This document shows, piece after piece, positions 9,375 to 18,867 of a stretch of 64,000 nucleotides of DNA (the stretch's first letter is position 1; the number at the start of each line of letters is the position of its first letter). The notes below the pieces were generated by a model. That model saw only the letters and a list, made by a program, of their open reading frames with translations, had not been told where the DNA came from and ran no database searches. The stretch is from NCBI GenBank assembly GCA_022823605.1, contig JAJEHS010000005.1, forward strand, positions 62,001-126,000. The letters run 5' to 3'. A program made the position numbers and the translations under genes. Source of the stretch: Paracoccaceae bacterium (GTDB lineage: Bacteria; Pseudomonadota; Alphaproteobacteria; Rhodobacterales; Rhodobacteraceae).

Positions 9375-10442
9375 ATGACTGTAACACATGTTCCCAATCC
9401 AACTGGCACAACGCTGTCCCATGATGAGTGCATTGCATTTCAGGACAGGTTCCTTGAGGATGTTTCCAGGACCTTTGCCCTGACCATACCACAGCTTCCG
9501 CCACCTTTGTACCTGGCTGTTGGCAATGCCTATCTGCTATGTCGCATTGCCGATACGATTGAAGACGAGCCAGAGTTGCCCCCTGAGCAGAAAACAGTCT
9601 TTTCCGAATGGTTCAACGAGGTAGTCAAGGGGACAAGGGAACCTGACGAGTTTGCCGATAAACTAGCCGGGGAGCTATCATCTGCAACAAAACAGGGTGA
9701 AAAGGAACTGATTGCCAGTTCCAGCAAGGTGATACAAATTACTCATGGGTTTACACCAGCCCAAAGACAGGCGATTGAGCGTTGTGTTGAGATCATGACC
9801 AAGGGAATGGGACAATTTCAGCAAAATGCAGGTATAGCCGGGTTGAAGGATTTATCCGAGCTGGACCATTACTGTTATTGCGTAGCTGGTGTTGTGGGTG
9901 AAATGTTGACCGATTTGTTTTGTGAGTATTCACCCGAAATAGCGAATAACAGGGAAGAATTGCTTGATCTTGCAATACAGTTTGGGCAGGGTTTGCAAAT
10001 GACCAACATTTTGAAGGATGTCTGGGATGACCGTCAAAGGGGAATATGCTGGTTGCCGAGAGAAGTTTTTGAAAAATATGGAATTGAACTGGATACCGTG
10101 AAACCCACCGAGCCTGGTTTAAGCTCGGGTATTCATGATCTTGTGGCAATAGCCCATCGGCATTTGCAAGGTGCTTTAAGGTATATATTGACCATCCCAT
10201 CAAATGAGACAGGTATCAGGCAACACTGTCTGTCTGCTTTGGGAATGGCAGTACTTACACTCAAGAGGGTAAAAAACAACCCTGAATTTACAAATGGTAA
10301 TGAAGTTAAAATTTCTCGCAGAAGTGTTAAACTGATACTTTTCGTTACCCAATTGTTGGTGAGATCCAATCTGGGTTTGAAACTGCTTTTTACAGTTTTG
10401 ATGTTTGATTTTCGTGGTTTGCAACAGCCAAATAAAACTTGA
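9375..10442 (+). CDS. Squalene/phytoene synthase family enzyme (head-to-head prenyl synthase)
   Basis: This family joins two prenyl diphosphates head-to-head, for instance two farnesyl-PP to squalene. Visible motifs: the first Asp-rich site in LLCRIADTIEDE (residues 54-65), the active-site helix YCYCVAGVVGEMLTDLF (166-182) and the second Asp-rich site NILKDVWDDR (211-220). The layout is closer to the eukaryotic-type squalene synthase than to the HpnC/HpnD pair of hopanoid makers. The 355-residue length fits. There is no obvious C-terminal membrane anchor, though the tail is hydrophobic (LLFTVLMFDF). No cyclase is in the window, so the end product is unknown. Confidence 0.85.
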   Translation: MTVTHVPNPTGTTLSHDECIAFQDRFLEDVSRTFALTIPQLPPPLYLAVGNAYLLCRIADTIEDEPELPPEQKTVFSEWFNEVVKGTREPDEFADKLAGELSSATKQGEKELIASSSKVIQITHGFTPAQRQAIERCVEIMTKGMGQFQQNAGIAGLKDLSELDHYCYCVAGVVGEMLTDLFCEYSPEIANNREELLDLAIQFGQGLQMTNILKDVWDDRQRGICWLPREVFEKYGIELDTVKPTEPGLSSGIHDLVAIAHRHLQGALRYILTIPSNETGIRQHCLSALGMAVLTLKRVKNNPEFTNGNEVKISRRSVKLILFVTQLLVRSNLGLKLLFTVLMFDFRGLQQPNKT

Positions 10443-10624
10443 ATTTTTCTGAACTTATTGATAGTGCCATAGAAAAAAACTACGGGTAGAATTCAACAAA
10501 ATTTGCATTTATCGAGGTCTAATGGTTAAATTGGAGAGTTTGTTGTTTTGAATAGGTCTAATTTTGTTTCTTAACTCCCTATATTTACTTTACGGGCTGA
10601 ATTGCATCAGGAAATATTAACTTT

Positions 10625-11800
10625 ATGACGATGAATATACCTACATCCTATATTGAGGGGTATGACAAGGCTCTGAAGGAAAATCCAGCGATTGCCAAAA
10701 ATTATATAGCCCATACCACTATTGGTGACCCTTTGGCTGATGACCTCATAAGGGATACCATATCTCTGGAGCCAAAACAATTCCAAAGATATATTCGATT
10801 GGGCATGGTTGGAGAAACGAATCTGGAAGAATTCAAGAGTGCCCCCAAAACCATCAGGGATTTTTTTGAAGCCAATGCAACAACTCCAGATTGGGTTGAT
10901 ATCGATGCTTATAAACCTGGTATAAAGATGTTTCACAACAATACCCGTCTTGTGCTGGCAAGTATGGTTGGTGGTACGTTGGTTGAGGGATTCGCGACAA
11001 ATATCGCTAAATCCTTTTTTCTTACCGGTCGGTTAGTTGACAAGGGTATCAGGAGGTTGAAACAGAATAACCGTCACATGCTTGAAATTTTCATGCCCAA
11101 TGGAATGGATAGGCATAATGATGGCTGGGTTTTATCAATCCGAATACGATTGGTTCATGCCAAAATCAGATGGTTGTTGTCACAATCCCCTGAATGGGAC
11201 CATGAAGTATTGGGTATGCCCCTGAGCAGTGCCAATTTGGGTTTTGCCATTGCCTCATTTTCTGCAAGGACTCTCTATTTCCTTGAAAAGCTGGGCGCTA
11301 CAATGACTGAAGAGGAGAAAGCCAGTTTCATGCAAGTGTGGAGATATTCAGGATATTTGATGGGTATCCCGGAATCGATACTTTACACCAACGAGCTGGA
11401 TGCAGTGGGATTGAACCGGATTGCACGTATATGTGAACCTCCTCCATCAATGGAATCAATAATTTTGGCTTCGGCACTCATCAATTCAGCACCATTGTTT
11501 GCTGGCATCACCCAGCGAAAGGAACGAAAAGAATTGGCTGGTTACATTTCAAAATTATCACGTGCCATGATAGGGAATGAGCTTGCAGATAGCTTGCAGT
11601 ATGAACCATCAAGTACAATCGGGGTTATTTTGAGGTTTAAATTGGTGAACAAGATACAAGATTTAATTGGATTTTTCAGCACTGGTAACCACAATACCAA
11701 GAACATGATGACAGCTTTGGAGGTATCAATGTATGACGATAGAGGGATACCCTTCAATTTGCCAGATCACTACATTTCCGAAAGTTCATCCCATTGGTGA
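10625..11800 (+). CDS. MpaB/rubber-oxygenase-like (DUF2236) oxygenase
   Basis: The 391-residue protein matches the MpaB / latex-clearing-protein family, heme-b enzymes that oxidise isoprenoid chains (rubber, meroterpenoid tails). Family-like segments are TPDWVDIDAY, LVEGFATNIAKSFFLTGRL, and the conserved Arg/His helix GWVLSIRIRLVHAKIRW around residue 170, where the heme-ligand His is expected, then YLMGIPESILY. No signal peptide is visible. It sits 182 nt after the squalene-synthase-type gene, suggesting it acts on that product (for example oxidative cleavage of an isoprenoid double bond). That substrate link is inference. Confidence 0.78.
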   Translation: MTMNIPTSYIEGYDKALKENPAIAKNYIAHTTIGDPLADDLIRDTISLEPKQFQRYIRLGMVGETNLEEFKSAPKTIRDFFEANATTPDWVDIDAYKPGIKMFHNNTRLVLASMVGGTLVEGFATNIAKSFFLTGRLVDKGIRRLKQNNRHMLEIFMPNGMDRHNDGWVLSIRIRLVHAKIRWLLSQSPEWDHEVLGMPLSSANLGFAIASFSARTLYFLEKLGATMTEEEKASFMQVWRYSGYLMGIPESILYTNELDAVGLNRIARICEPPPSMESIILASALINSAPLFAGITQRKERKELAGYISKLSRAMIGNELADSLQYEPSSTIGVILRFKLVNKIQDLIGFFSTGNHNTKNMMTALEVSMYDDRGIPFNLPDHYISESSSHW

Positions 11801-11896
11801 TATTATCGTTTACCTCCAGTCAAGATCCAGCAGAAGTGATATTGAGACTGGCCTGATGGGTTTTTTGAATGAAATATTGTAGCGTTTCAGATTGAC

Positions 11897-14203
11897 ATGA
11901 AAATTAACGCATTCACCGAATTCCTGTTCCGCTTTCGATGGATAGTCATAGCAAGCACATTGATTGTGATGCTTGGAACATCTGTCGGGATCGGTTTTCT
12001 CGGAGTTACGAATGATTACCGCAGTTTGTTTGATGATGATAATCCACAGTTGGTTTTGTTGGATGCACTGGAAAATATCTATGGTAAATCTGAAAGCAGT
12101 ATAATCGCCATAGAACCCAAAGGTCAATCGGTCTTCCAAAGAGATGTATTGGCAGCAGTGGAGTCACTGACAGATTCAGCTTGGCAAGTACCATATTCAA
12201 CCCGTGTGGATTCACTTACCAATTATCTTCACAGTTGGGCAGAGGAAGACGACCTAATTGTTGAGGAACTGGTAATTAATGCTCCTTCTCTGTCAGATGA
12301 GGAGCTGATGAGAATCAATGAAATTGCCATGACTGACAATGATGTTGCAGGTCGGCTTGTTTCGATGGATGGAAGGGTTGCCGGATTGGTAATTACTCAC
12401 TCCCTCCCGGAAGGCAATTCGGATGATGCTGTATTTGAAATTACCGATTATTTGGGGAGGATGCTTGAGCAAGCTCACGCAGAGAATCCTGATATTAACT
12501 ATTACCTGACCGGAGACATTCCACTCAATAGGGCGTTCTCCGATGCCACAAGGGATGATCAGCAAACCCTGATACCGATTGTCTTTCTAGTAATAGCCGT
12601 CATTGCCACCCTTTTATTGCGATCATTCTTGGCTATGGCTGCATTGATGGTCGTTGTGGTTTTTTCCGTGAACATGGTCATGGGTTTTGCCGGATGGTTG
12701 GGTGTCGTGTTCAATCCTGCTAATGGCGGTGTACCTATTATTGTTATGACCGTAGCGGTGGCACATGCTGTACATATTGTGGAATCCACACTTGCCGGGT
12801 TAAGTCGTGGCCTTGATCGACGGGTGGCAATTGTGGAAGCCATGCAACATAATGTGTGGCCGGTATTCCTTACCACTTTGACAACCATGATCGGGTTTCT
12901 CAGCCTGAATGCTTCCGATTCACCACCATTTCGAGTGCTCGGCAATCTAGTGGCTTTTGGCGTGTTCTGGACATTACTGTTTTCCCTGACCCTGTTGCCG
13001 GCCTTACTTGCCGTCATGCCACTGAAATCCCGCAAAAGAATTAGTCTTTCATCCAAATATTTTGATTGGTTCAGTTCATTCGTAATTGTTCGAAAGAAAA
13101 TCCTGCTGGTGATTACGTCCCTGGTAACCATATTCCTGGCCAGTGGGATATTCCAACTAGAATTAACTGATAACTGGTTGAAATATTTTGATAAACGTTA
13201 CCAATTCCGTCTGGATACCGATTTTGTGGCAGACAATCTGACAGGGATCTTGACTCTGGAATATTCACTTGATTCCGGATCGGAGAATGGCATTACAGAC
13301 CCAGATTATCTGCTGAAAGTGGAGCAATTTGCCGAATGGTTCAGGGAACAGCCAGAGGTTCTACAGGTACAGTCCTTTACGGACATAATGAAACGTCTTA
13401 ACAAAAACATGAATGGCGATGACCCTTCCTTTTTCAAACTTCCCGATTCTTCGGAACTAGCTGCTCAGTACCTCTTGCTTTATGAATTGTCCCTACCTTT
13501 TGGAAGGGACCTGAACAACAGGATTGATATCGGTAAGACCTCAACTCGTTTGACAGTCTCACTCAGTACACTCACAGCAAACCAGCAGCAGGTTCTGGAC
13601 ACTCGTGCCCAATCCTGGTTGAACGAAAATGCACCTGAAATGGTTACGGAAGCATCAGGTGTAAGTATCGTTTTTGCCCATTTGTCGCAGCGCAATATCA
13701 AGAGTATGCTCAGTGGAACAATAATTGCCATGGCTCTCATTTCCCTGATTTTAATCATTGTGTTCAGAAACCTTCGAATTGGTCTGATAAGCCTTATTCC
13801 AAATTTCATACCGGCAATGCTAAGTCTGGGACTTTGGGGATATCTGGTAGGCAGGGTTGGGCTTGCAGGTTCGGTAATGACGGCATTTGCCTTTGGAATT
13901 ATTGTTGATGATACAATTCATTTCTTAACAAGTTATCTCAAGGCACGGCGTAACAACGATGACCCCGAGGAAGCCATAAGGAAAACATTCAGGAACGTTG
14001 GACACGCCTTGTGGACAACATCCATGATCTTGTCATTGGGATTTCTGGTCTTTGCATCGTCAGGTTTTGAAGTAAGTTGGACCCTTGGGCTGCTTGTCAT
14101 GTTAACGATCTGGTTTGCCTTACTTGCAGATTTTCTGCTTTTACCCTCATTGTTGCTGGTTCTAGACAAAAAAGGTCCTGAATCGAAATACTTGGATAAA
14201 TAA
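11897..14203 (+). CDS. MMPL/RND-family lipid transporter
   Basis: An inner-membrane transporter of 768 residues with the RND two-half layout: TM1 near 13-35, a large periplasmic loop, a TM bundle near 210-365 (including the HAVHIVESTL segment), a second TM and loop from about 400, and a final bundle from about 610. The helix FAFGIIVDDTIHFLTSY with its paired Asp is the proton-relay position of MMPL proteins. Relatives include HpnN, which moves hopanoids to the outer membrane. Coming last after the LolA-like, barrel, synthase and oxygenase genes, it is probably the pump of the same pathway. Confidence 0.88.
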   Translation: MKINAFTEFLFRFRWIVIASTLIVMLGTSVGIGFLGVTNDYRSLFDDDNPQLVLLDALENIYGKSESSIIAIEPKGQSVFQRDVLAAVESLTDSAWQVPYSTRVDSLTNYLHSWAEEDDLIVEELVINAPSLSDEELMRINEIAMTDNDVAGRLVSMDGRVAGLVITHSLPEGNSDDAVFEITDYLGRMLEQAHAENPDINYYLTGDIPLNRAFSDATRDDQQTLIPIVFLVIAVIATLLLRSFLAMAALMVVVVFSVNMVMGFAGWLGVVFNPANGGVPIIVMTVAVAHAVHIVESTLAGLSRGLDRRVAIVEAMQHNVWPVFLTTLTTMIGFLSLNASDSPPFRVLGNLVAFGVFWTLLFSLTLLPALLAVMPLKSRKRISLSSKYFDWFSSFVIVRKKILLVITSLVTIFLASGIFQLELTDNWLKYFDKRYQFRLDTDFVADNLTGILTLEYSLDSGSENGITDPDYLLKVEQFAEWFREQPEVLQVQSFTDIMKRLNKNMNGDDPSFFKLPDSSELAAQYLLLYELSLPFGRDLNNRIDIGKTSTRLTVSLSTLTANQQQVLDTRAQSWLNENAPEMVTEASGVSIVFAHLSQRNIKSMLSGTIIAMALISLILIIVFRNLRIGLISLIPNFIPAMLSLGLWGYLVGRVGLAGSVMTAFAFGIIVDDTIHFLTSYLKARRNNDDPEEAIRKTFRNVGHALWTTSMILSLGFLVFASSGFEVSWTLGLLVMLTIWFALLADFLLLPSLLLVLDKKGPESKYLDK

Positions 14204-14345
14204 GCCCACTCTGATTATGAGGTTCAGCGATTTACCCAATCCTCTTCATCAGTAATTCACATCTGACTTCACCTGAACACTTGAAATTTAAATTTCCTTC
14301 TACAAATCAATACCCCATCAGCGAACAGAAAAAGGTATAAAACTC

Positions 14346-14612
14346 ATGGCCAACTCTCGCCAAGCAAAAAAAAGGGCACGACAATCTGTAGTCCGCTTCA
14401 GGGTAAATCACTCCCGAATCATGCGGGTAAGAACCTTTATCAGAAAGGTTGAAGAGGCAGTTGCCGGGGGTAACTATGAGGAGGCCAGATCAGCTCTACG
14501 CCAGGCACAAAGTGAAATAATGCGCAGTGTCTCAAAAGGGATTATGCATAAAAATACCGCTAGTCGTAAGGTTTCTAGGCTATCACGCAAGGTAAAACTG
14601 CTTGCTGCCTGA
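14346..14612 (+). CDS. rpsT: 30S ribosomal protein S20
   Basis: The small basic protein (88 aa) opens [13 protein letters not shown] and has the S20 three-helix pattern with [17 protein letters not shown] near the end. It binds 16S rRNA early in small-subunit assembly. In many alphaproteobacteria rpsT stands next to dnaA; here a GC-rich oxidoreductase gene and a long AT-rich gap separate them. Confidence 0.97.
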   Translation: MANSRQAKKRARQSVVRFRVNHSRIMRVRTFIRKVEEAVAGGNYEEARSALRQAQSEIMRSVSKGIMHKNTASRKVSRLSRKVKLLAA

Positions 14613-14853
14613 TTGATCCCCTTCAAAACCAACGATAGTTTCGGAAACAAAATTGCCCAACTTTCCATTGCCCAATGACTGGAACGGAGTTCCAATACCC
14701 GTTACCCACCCTAGGAAGAAAATGAAAGCCTCTACAGGATTATTCGCCACTGCTAAGCAGCAAAAGAGGATGTTCAACCATAAGACGCCGTGGTACCCCC
14801 CCCCACACGATGCTACATGGTAGGCCACTCGTCGGAGGCATGCAGGACTCACA

Positions 14854-16179
14854 ATGAGCACACAACCACGTGTTATCGTTATAGGAGGGGGAGCCTCGGG
14901 ACTGAGCGCGGCATACACACTGATGAAACGTGGACTGCGCCCCCTCCTGCTGGAGGCAACCGATCAGATCGGCGGGCGGATGGGTGGCGACCGGATCGAT
15001 GGCTTTTCGACCGACAAGGGCGCGGATTTTTTCCCGGGCTCCTACGACACGACGTTCCGCCTGTGCGAAGAGTTGGATGTACCGCTGAGACGCCTCAGCA
15101 TGGACATCGGCTGGCATAGGTGCGGACGCTGGGCCGTCACGACACCAATCACCTCTGCGGGCACGCTCTTGAGGAATATCCGGGCCGCGCGGACTCTGGA
15201 TCTCCAGTCGCTGCAGGGTACATGGGCGATCCTCAAGCTGGTCAGGAGCCTTAAAGCCGACGCGAAGTACCTGAACTATGCGAGCTCGCACCGCATCGCG
15301 GAGATGGATACGGATGAGACATACGGTGCGTATCTGGACAGGCTCGGCGTGCCCGAACCATTGCGGTTGACGCTGGACGGATTTCTGGGATTGACCATGG
15401 GAAATCCCGAGGAATTCGGCTCCACCTGGATCCGGGCCTTCCTCGCTGAGGTTCTGTTCAAACCGGACAAATTGTTCACACCGGTGGGCGGGTGCAGCCA
15501 TCTAACAGAGGTGCTGGCCGACAGACTGGGCGGTACTGTTCACGTCTCAACTCCGGTGAGGCGGGTTGTCATCGAGAACGGAAAGGCCACGGGCGTTGTG
15601 ACTGACGACGGCTTCATGGAGGCCGACGCCATCATTTCCAGCATACCAGCAACGAAGGCGTTGGCGATCATGCCGGATCTGCCGGAGAGGATTCGCGATG
15701 CACTGGACAGGGTGCAATATTCGTTCGGCATCCGTGTGGTGATGGGTCTTGACCACCCGCCGCTTCCTCCGGGCTGGAGTGTTGCGCTCTATCCCGGGGA
15801 CGATACCCCGTCACTGATGGACCGTACCGTCAACCTGCCGGAATGCGCGCCATCCGGCAAAAGCCTGCTTGACCTTTGGGTCGGAGAACGACGCGCCAAG
15901 GATCTGATGACCCTCGACGACGAAGCGGTTGTCCGCGCGCTTCTGGCCGATGCTCATCGAAACGCTCCCCCCGGTTCGACGCTTCCCCAGTATGAAGAAG
16001 CGGTCTGCAAGGGATTGCCAGGGATGTTCACGGCCATAAATCAAATGCGGCAGAACATTGGGTCGGACCTGCTGAACCTCCGTATCGCGGGCGATTTCAT
16101 GCGCGCGCCGATCGTGAACGGTGCGATCACAAGTGGTATTGAAACCGCCAACGAGGTTGCCGATTTTCTGGAGGCTTAG
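14854..16179 (+). CDS. FAD-dependent oxidoreductase (protoporphyrinogen-oxidase/amine-oxidase-like), GC-rich
   Basis: The N-terminus is a standard FAD-binding Rossmann fold, VIVIGGGASGLSAAYTL, with the glutamate-bearing second strand LLLEATDQIGGRM. The C-terminus has the second FAD contact RIAGDFMRAPIVNGAITSGI. The whole resembles the protoporphyrinogen oxidase / phytoene desaturase / monoamine oxidase superfamily; the substrate cannot be told. It is clearly GC-richer than the surrounding genes and uses codons such as GCG, CGC and GGC that are rare next door. The unusual composition starts close to 14790 and stops at about 16190. A link to the isoprenoid run upstream is possible but unsupported. 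Confidence 0.75.
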   Translation: MSTQPRVIVIGGGASGLSAAYTLMKRGLRPLLLEATDQIGGRMGGDRIDGFSTDKGADFFPGSYDTTFRLCEELDVPLRRLSMDIGWHRCGRWAVTTPITSAGTLLRNIRAARTLDLQSLQGTWAILKLVRSLKADAKYLNYASSHRIAEMDTDETYGAYLDRLGVPEPLRLTLDGFLGLTMGNPEEFGSTWIRAFLAEVLFKPDKLFTPVGGCSHLTEVLADRLGGTVHVSTPVRRVVIENGKATGVVTDDGFMEADAIISSIPATKALAIMPDLPERIRDALDRVQYSFGIRVVMGLDHPPLPPGWSVALYPGDDTPSLMDRTVNLPECAPSGKSLLDLWVGERRAKDLMTLDDEAVVRALLADAHRNAPPGSTLPQYEEAVCKGLPGMFTAINQMRQNIGSDLLNLRIAGDFMRAPIVNGAITSGIETANEVADFLEA

Positions 16180-16998
16180 AGCCAAGATTTGCCGACACGC
16201 ATCTTTGTGACCGGCTCAATACCGATGAAATGAACCGCTATCTTTAAGCGATAGTGCCGTCGTACAGAAAGGTCACCATAGCGTGGTTGTCCTTAATTGG
16301 GCAACTTGGAGCAGGTCCAGGACATTGAAGATTCCGGCCAACCTTTCCCTTTTGGCATGCCTCCCTATTGACCAGATATTATTTCTTAGAATATAATTAT
16401 TTCGTACACATATAAGAGTCTTGTACAATAGACAGTCTGTGTAAGTGAACAAGTAAGAACAAGACAAGGAGCCAAATCTAAGGTTTTAGGCATAAATAAC
16501 CTATCAAGGTTGGTACTAGAAAAGTTCGTAAATTTTCACTTGGTTGGATTAATTTACCCATCTGTATCCAATCAGGGCTAGATGAATGCAAAATTGATTG
16601 AATCAGATCATTACTTTCAAGAATTCTCTACTTGGAAAATTTTAGAACTAACGCAATTTTTATCATTGATTGGTGATTCGGTTTTAAGGATTTGGGCTAT
16701 TTCAAATTCGCAAAATTTAATTTGAATCGCTTAAAACTCCCTTTTTGCTTGGGTTTCAGTCGTGACTGGTTAAAAACTTGACGGATTGTCATGTCTCAAA
16801 AGTGAATTCTGGAAAATTATTTTTTACAGAAAAAATTGTTACCAATTCCAATGGTTCAATGTTCCCATTTCAAAAAGAAAACAGGGTAATTCGGGGCATC
16901 GAATCCTGATCAAGCCAAGTAAGAATTTATAGAATACGATTTACTTTGTAGGATTGAAAACATTAGAATTCAAACCATAAAAAAGGATAAGAAAATTT
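16180..16998. other. AT-rich intergenic region upstream of the dnaA cluster
   Basis: About 820 bases hold no convincing gene. Composition drops to AT-rich just after the oxidoreductase. I looked for an origin: there are A/T runs but no cluster of DnaA-box sequences (TTATCCACA or close variants), so I do not call oriC. Promoters for the rhodanese-dnaA genes must lie in the right part, but no consensus pair stands out. Confidence 0.5.
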
Positions 16999-17448
16999 AT
17001 GGTTGAATTGCCAAAAAGGGATGTGGTTGATCAGGGTCCAAAGACAGTTTGGGACGGGCTGACAAACAATCCGGATTCCGCCTTGATAGATGTCAGAACC
17101 CAGTCGGAATGGGCTTTTGTCGGTGTTCCAGACCTGACTGAATTGGGACGGAAACAAATAATGGTTGAATGGTTGACATTCCCTTCCATGCAAATTAACC
17201 AGGATTTTTTTCACCAAGTGGAAGATCGATTCCAAGGTGAAATTCCTTCAACATTGTATTTTATTTGCCGATCTGGTTCCCGATCCAGAAGTGCTGCAGG
17301 TTTTATTGAAAATGAATTGGTCCAACGGGGAAAAAACGTGAACTGTATAAATGTTTCCGAAGGTTTTGAGGGAGATCTCAATCATGAAGGGCATCGGGGT
17401 ACAGTCAATGGATGGAAAGTTAAGGGTTTACCATGGAAACAGTCCTAG
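16999..17448 (+). CDS. Rhodanese-like domain protein
   Basis: A single rhodanese domain (149 aa) with DVRTQSEWAFVGVP near residue 31 and the active-site loop FICRSGSRSRSAA, with the persulfide-forming Cys90. It may carry sulfane sulfur, but the acceptor is unknown. The C-terminus (RGTVNGWKVKGLPW) is typical of alphaproteobacterial homologues. It ends 29 nt before dnaA on the same strand and probably shares its transcript. Confidence 0.85.
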   Translation: MVELPKRDVVDQGPKTVWDGLTNNPDSALIDVRTQSEWAFVGVPDLTELGRKQIMVEWLTFPSMQINQDFFHQVEDRFQGEIPSTLYFICRSGSRSRSAAGFIENELVQRGKNVNCINVSEGFEGDLNHEGHRGTVNGWKVKGLPWKQS

Positions 17449-17477
17449 GGTTGAAAATCCGGAAAGGATTTTCGTAG

Positions 17478-18818
17478 GTGCAAAAAGATTGGGAACAGGT
17501 CAGAGCCAAGCTCAAGTATTCCTTGGGATTGAACGTATTCAATAACTGGATTGAGGATATCAATCTCATATCCATAGATGGAGGCAGGGTCATCATTTCG
17601 GTTCCCAGTCGGTTTACGGGCGAATATATAACCGAAAACTTCGGCAAGGAAATAATCGAGAGTTTCAAGAATGTCGGGCGAGTTGTAACCTCAGTAAAAT
17701 ATCAGGTTCGGCCATCGGACAGTTCCGGCCGCAAATCCATGGAAACCAACACCAAAACTGCCCAGGGCAGTACAACGAAGTCAGGGATGAAGCCCGACAA
17801 ACGGTATACCTTTGAAAGATTTGTCGTTGGAGATGCCAACGGCAAGGCCCATATTGCCTCGTGGCAAATTGCCAATGAACATGAGGAAAATTCCAATTCC
17901 CTTTATTTGCATGGCAATGTGGGTTTGGGCAAAACACATTTGCTGCATGCCATTTTCTGGATGAAATTGTCAAAAAACACGAAACTCAAGCATAGCTTGC
18001 TTACCGGACAGCAATTTTCGGATTACTTCGTGGCTGCCACTAAGCATGGCAAACTATTGGAATTCAGGGAACGCATTCGATCGGTGGATGCAATATTTAT
18101 TGATGACATTCAGTTGATTCATGGCAAAAGGGGAACAACCCAGGAACTGGATCTAACACTTGATACATTCCTCAGCGAGGGTAAACTTGTTGTTGCCACC
18201 GGATTGAATACCATCGATGAAATGGACGAATTCGGCCCCAGAATAAAATCCCGATTGCAACATGGATTTGTAGAAAAACTTGAACCTCCGGATTATGACC
18301 TTCGTCTGAGGATTCTGAAGCAGAAGTTGAAGGACCGACGGAGCAACAATTTTGATCTTCGCTTTGCGGAAGGTGTACTTGAGTTTGTTGCCGATAACAT
18401 CTCGGGTGACATTCGAAAAATGGAAGGTGCCCTACAAAGGCTGATCGTAACGGCCGGTTATCTCAATTGCAAGACGATTACACTTGATCTGGCAGAGGAA
18501 GCGATTACGGATCTGGTCAAATTTACCAAACCGCCAACTGTTGAAGAGATTATGAAAGCCGTTGCCGATTATCACGGGCTGAACCTGACTGACCTTACAG
18601 GCCCGAAACGGGTTAGCAATGTGGTACGAGCTAGGCAAATCGGTATTTACCTGTCAAGTGAATTGACTTCCAAGTCATTGCCAGATATTGGAAGTTGTTT
18701 TGACAGGGATCGAACAACAATAATTCATTCTATTAACAAGATAGAATCGCTAAAAAGCAGGGATAAGGAATTGGAATATTCCCTTGTAAAATTGCGTAGG
18801 GAATTGTTGCAGGGTTAA
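17478..18818 (+). CDS. dnaA: Chromosomal replication initiator DnaA
   Basis: DnaA opens the replication origin. Start is GTG at 17478. Domain I covers about residues 1-75, with a short linker to 110. The AAA+ module has Walker A GNVGLGKT (146-153) and Walker B FIDD (207-210). The C-terminal DNA-binding domain contains GPKRVSNVVRARQIGIYL and DRDRTTIIHSINKI, the DnaA signature. The 446-residue length is usual. dnaN and recF follow directly. A hairpin lies between dnaA and dnaN. Confidence 0.96.
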   Translation: MQKDWEQVRAKLKYSLGLNVFNNWIEDINLISIDGGRVIISVPSRFTGEYITENFGKEIIESFKNVGRVVTSVKYQVRPSDSSGRKSMETNTKTAQGSTTKSGMKPDKRYTFERFVVGDANGKAHIASWQIANEHEENSNSLYLHGNVGLGKTHLLHAIFWMKLSKNTKLKHSLLTGQQFSDYFVAATKHGKLLEFRERIRSVDAIFIDDIQLIHGKRGTTQELDLTLDTFLSEGKLVVATGLNTIDEMDEFGPRIKSRLQHGFVEKLEPPDYDLRLRILKQKLKDRRSNNFDLRFAEGVLEFVADNISGDIRKMEGALQRLIVTAGYLNCKTITLDLAEEAITDLVKFTKPPTVEEIMKAVADYHGLNLTDLTGPKRVSNVVRARQIGIYLSSELTSKSLPDIGSCFDRDRTTIIHSINKIESLKSRDKELEYSLVKLRRELLQG

Positions 18819-18847
18819 AAATCATTATTTATTGAAAATAGTGATTT
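18819..18847 (+). other. Stem-loop between dnaA and dnaN
   Basis: The arms AAATCATTATTT (18819-18830) and AAATAGTGATTT (18836-18847) can form a 12-bp stem with one G-U pair and a 5-base loop. There is no T run after it, so it is not a classic terminator. It could be an attenuator or RNA-processing site, or chance in AT-rich DNA. Confidence 0.3.
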
Positions 18848-18867
18848 AATAACTGGAGAGCAAAAAG

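Noticed and set aside
14854-16179. HpnE-type squalene desaturase working with the isoprenoid run
   Set aside because: Only general FAD-oxidoreductase motifs are visible, and its composition shows a different origin from the run.
16180-16998. Possible oriC next to dnaA
   Set aside because: The region is AT-rich but has no cluster of DnaA boxes; the origin may be elsewhere.
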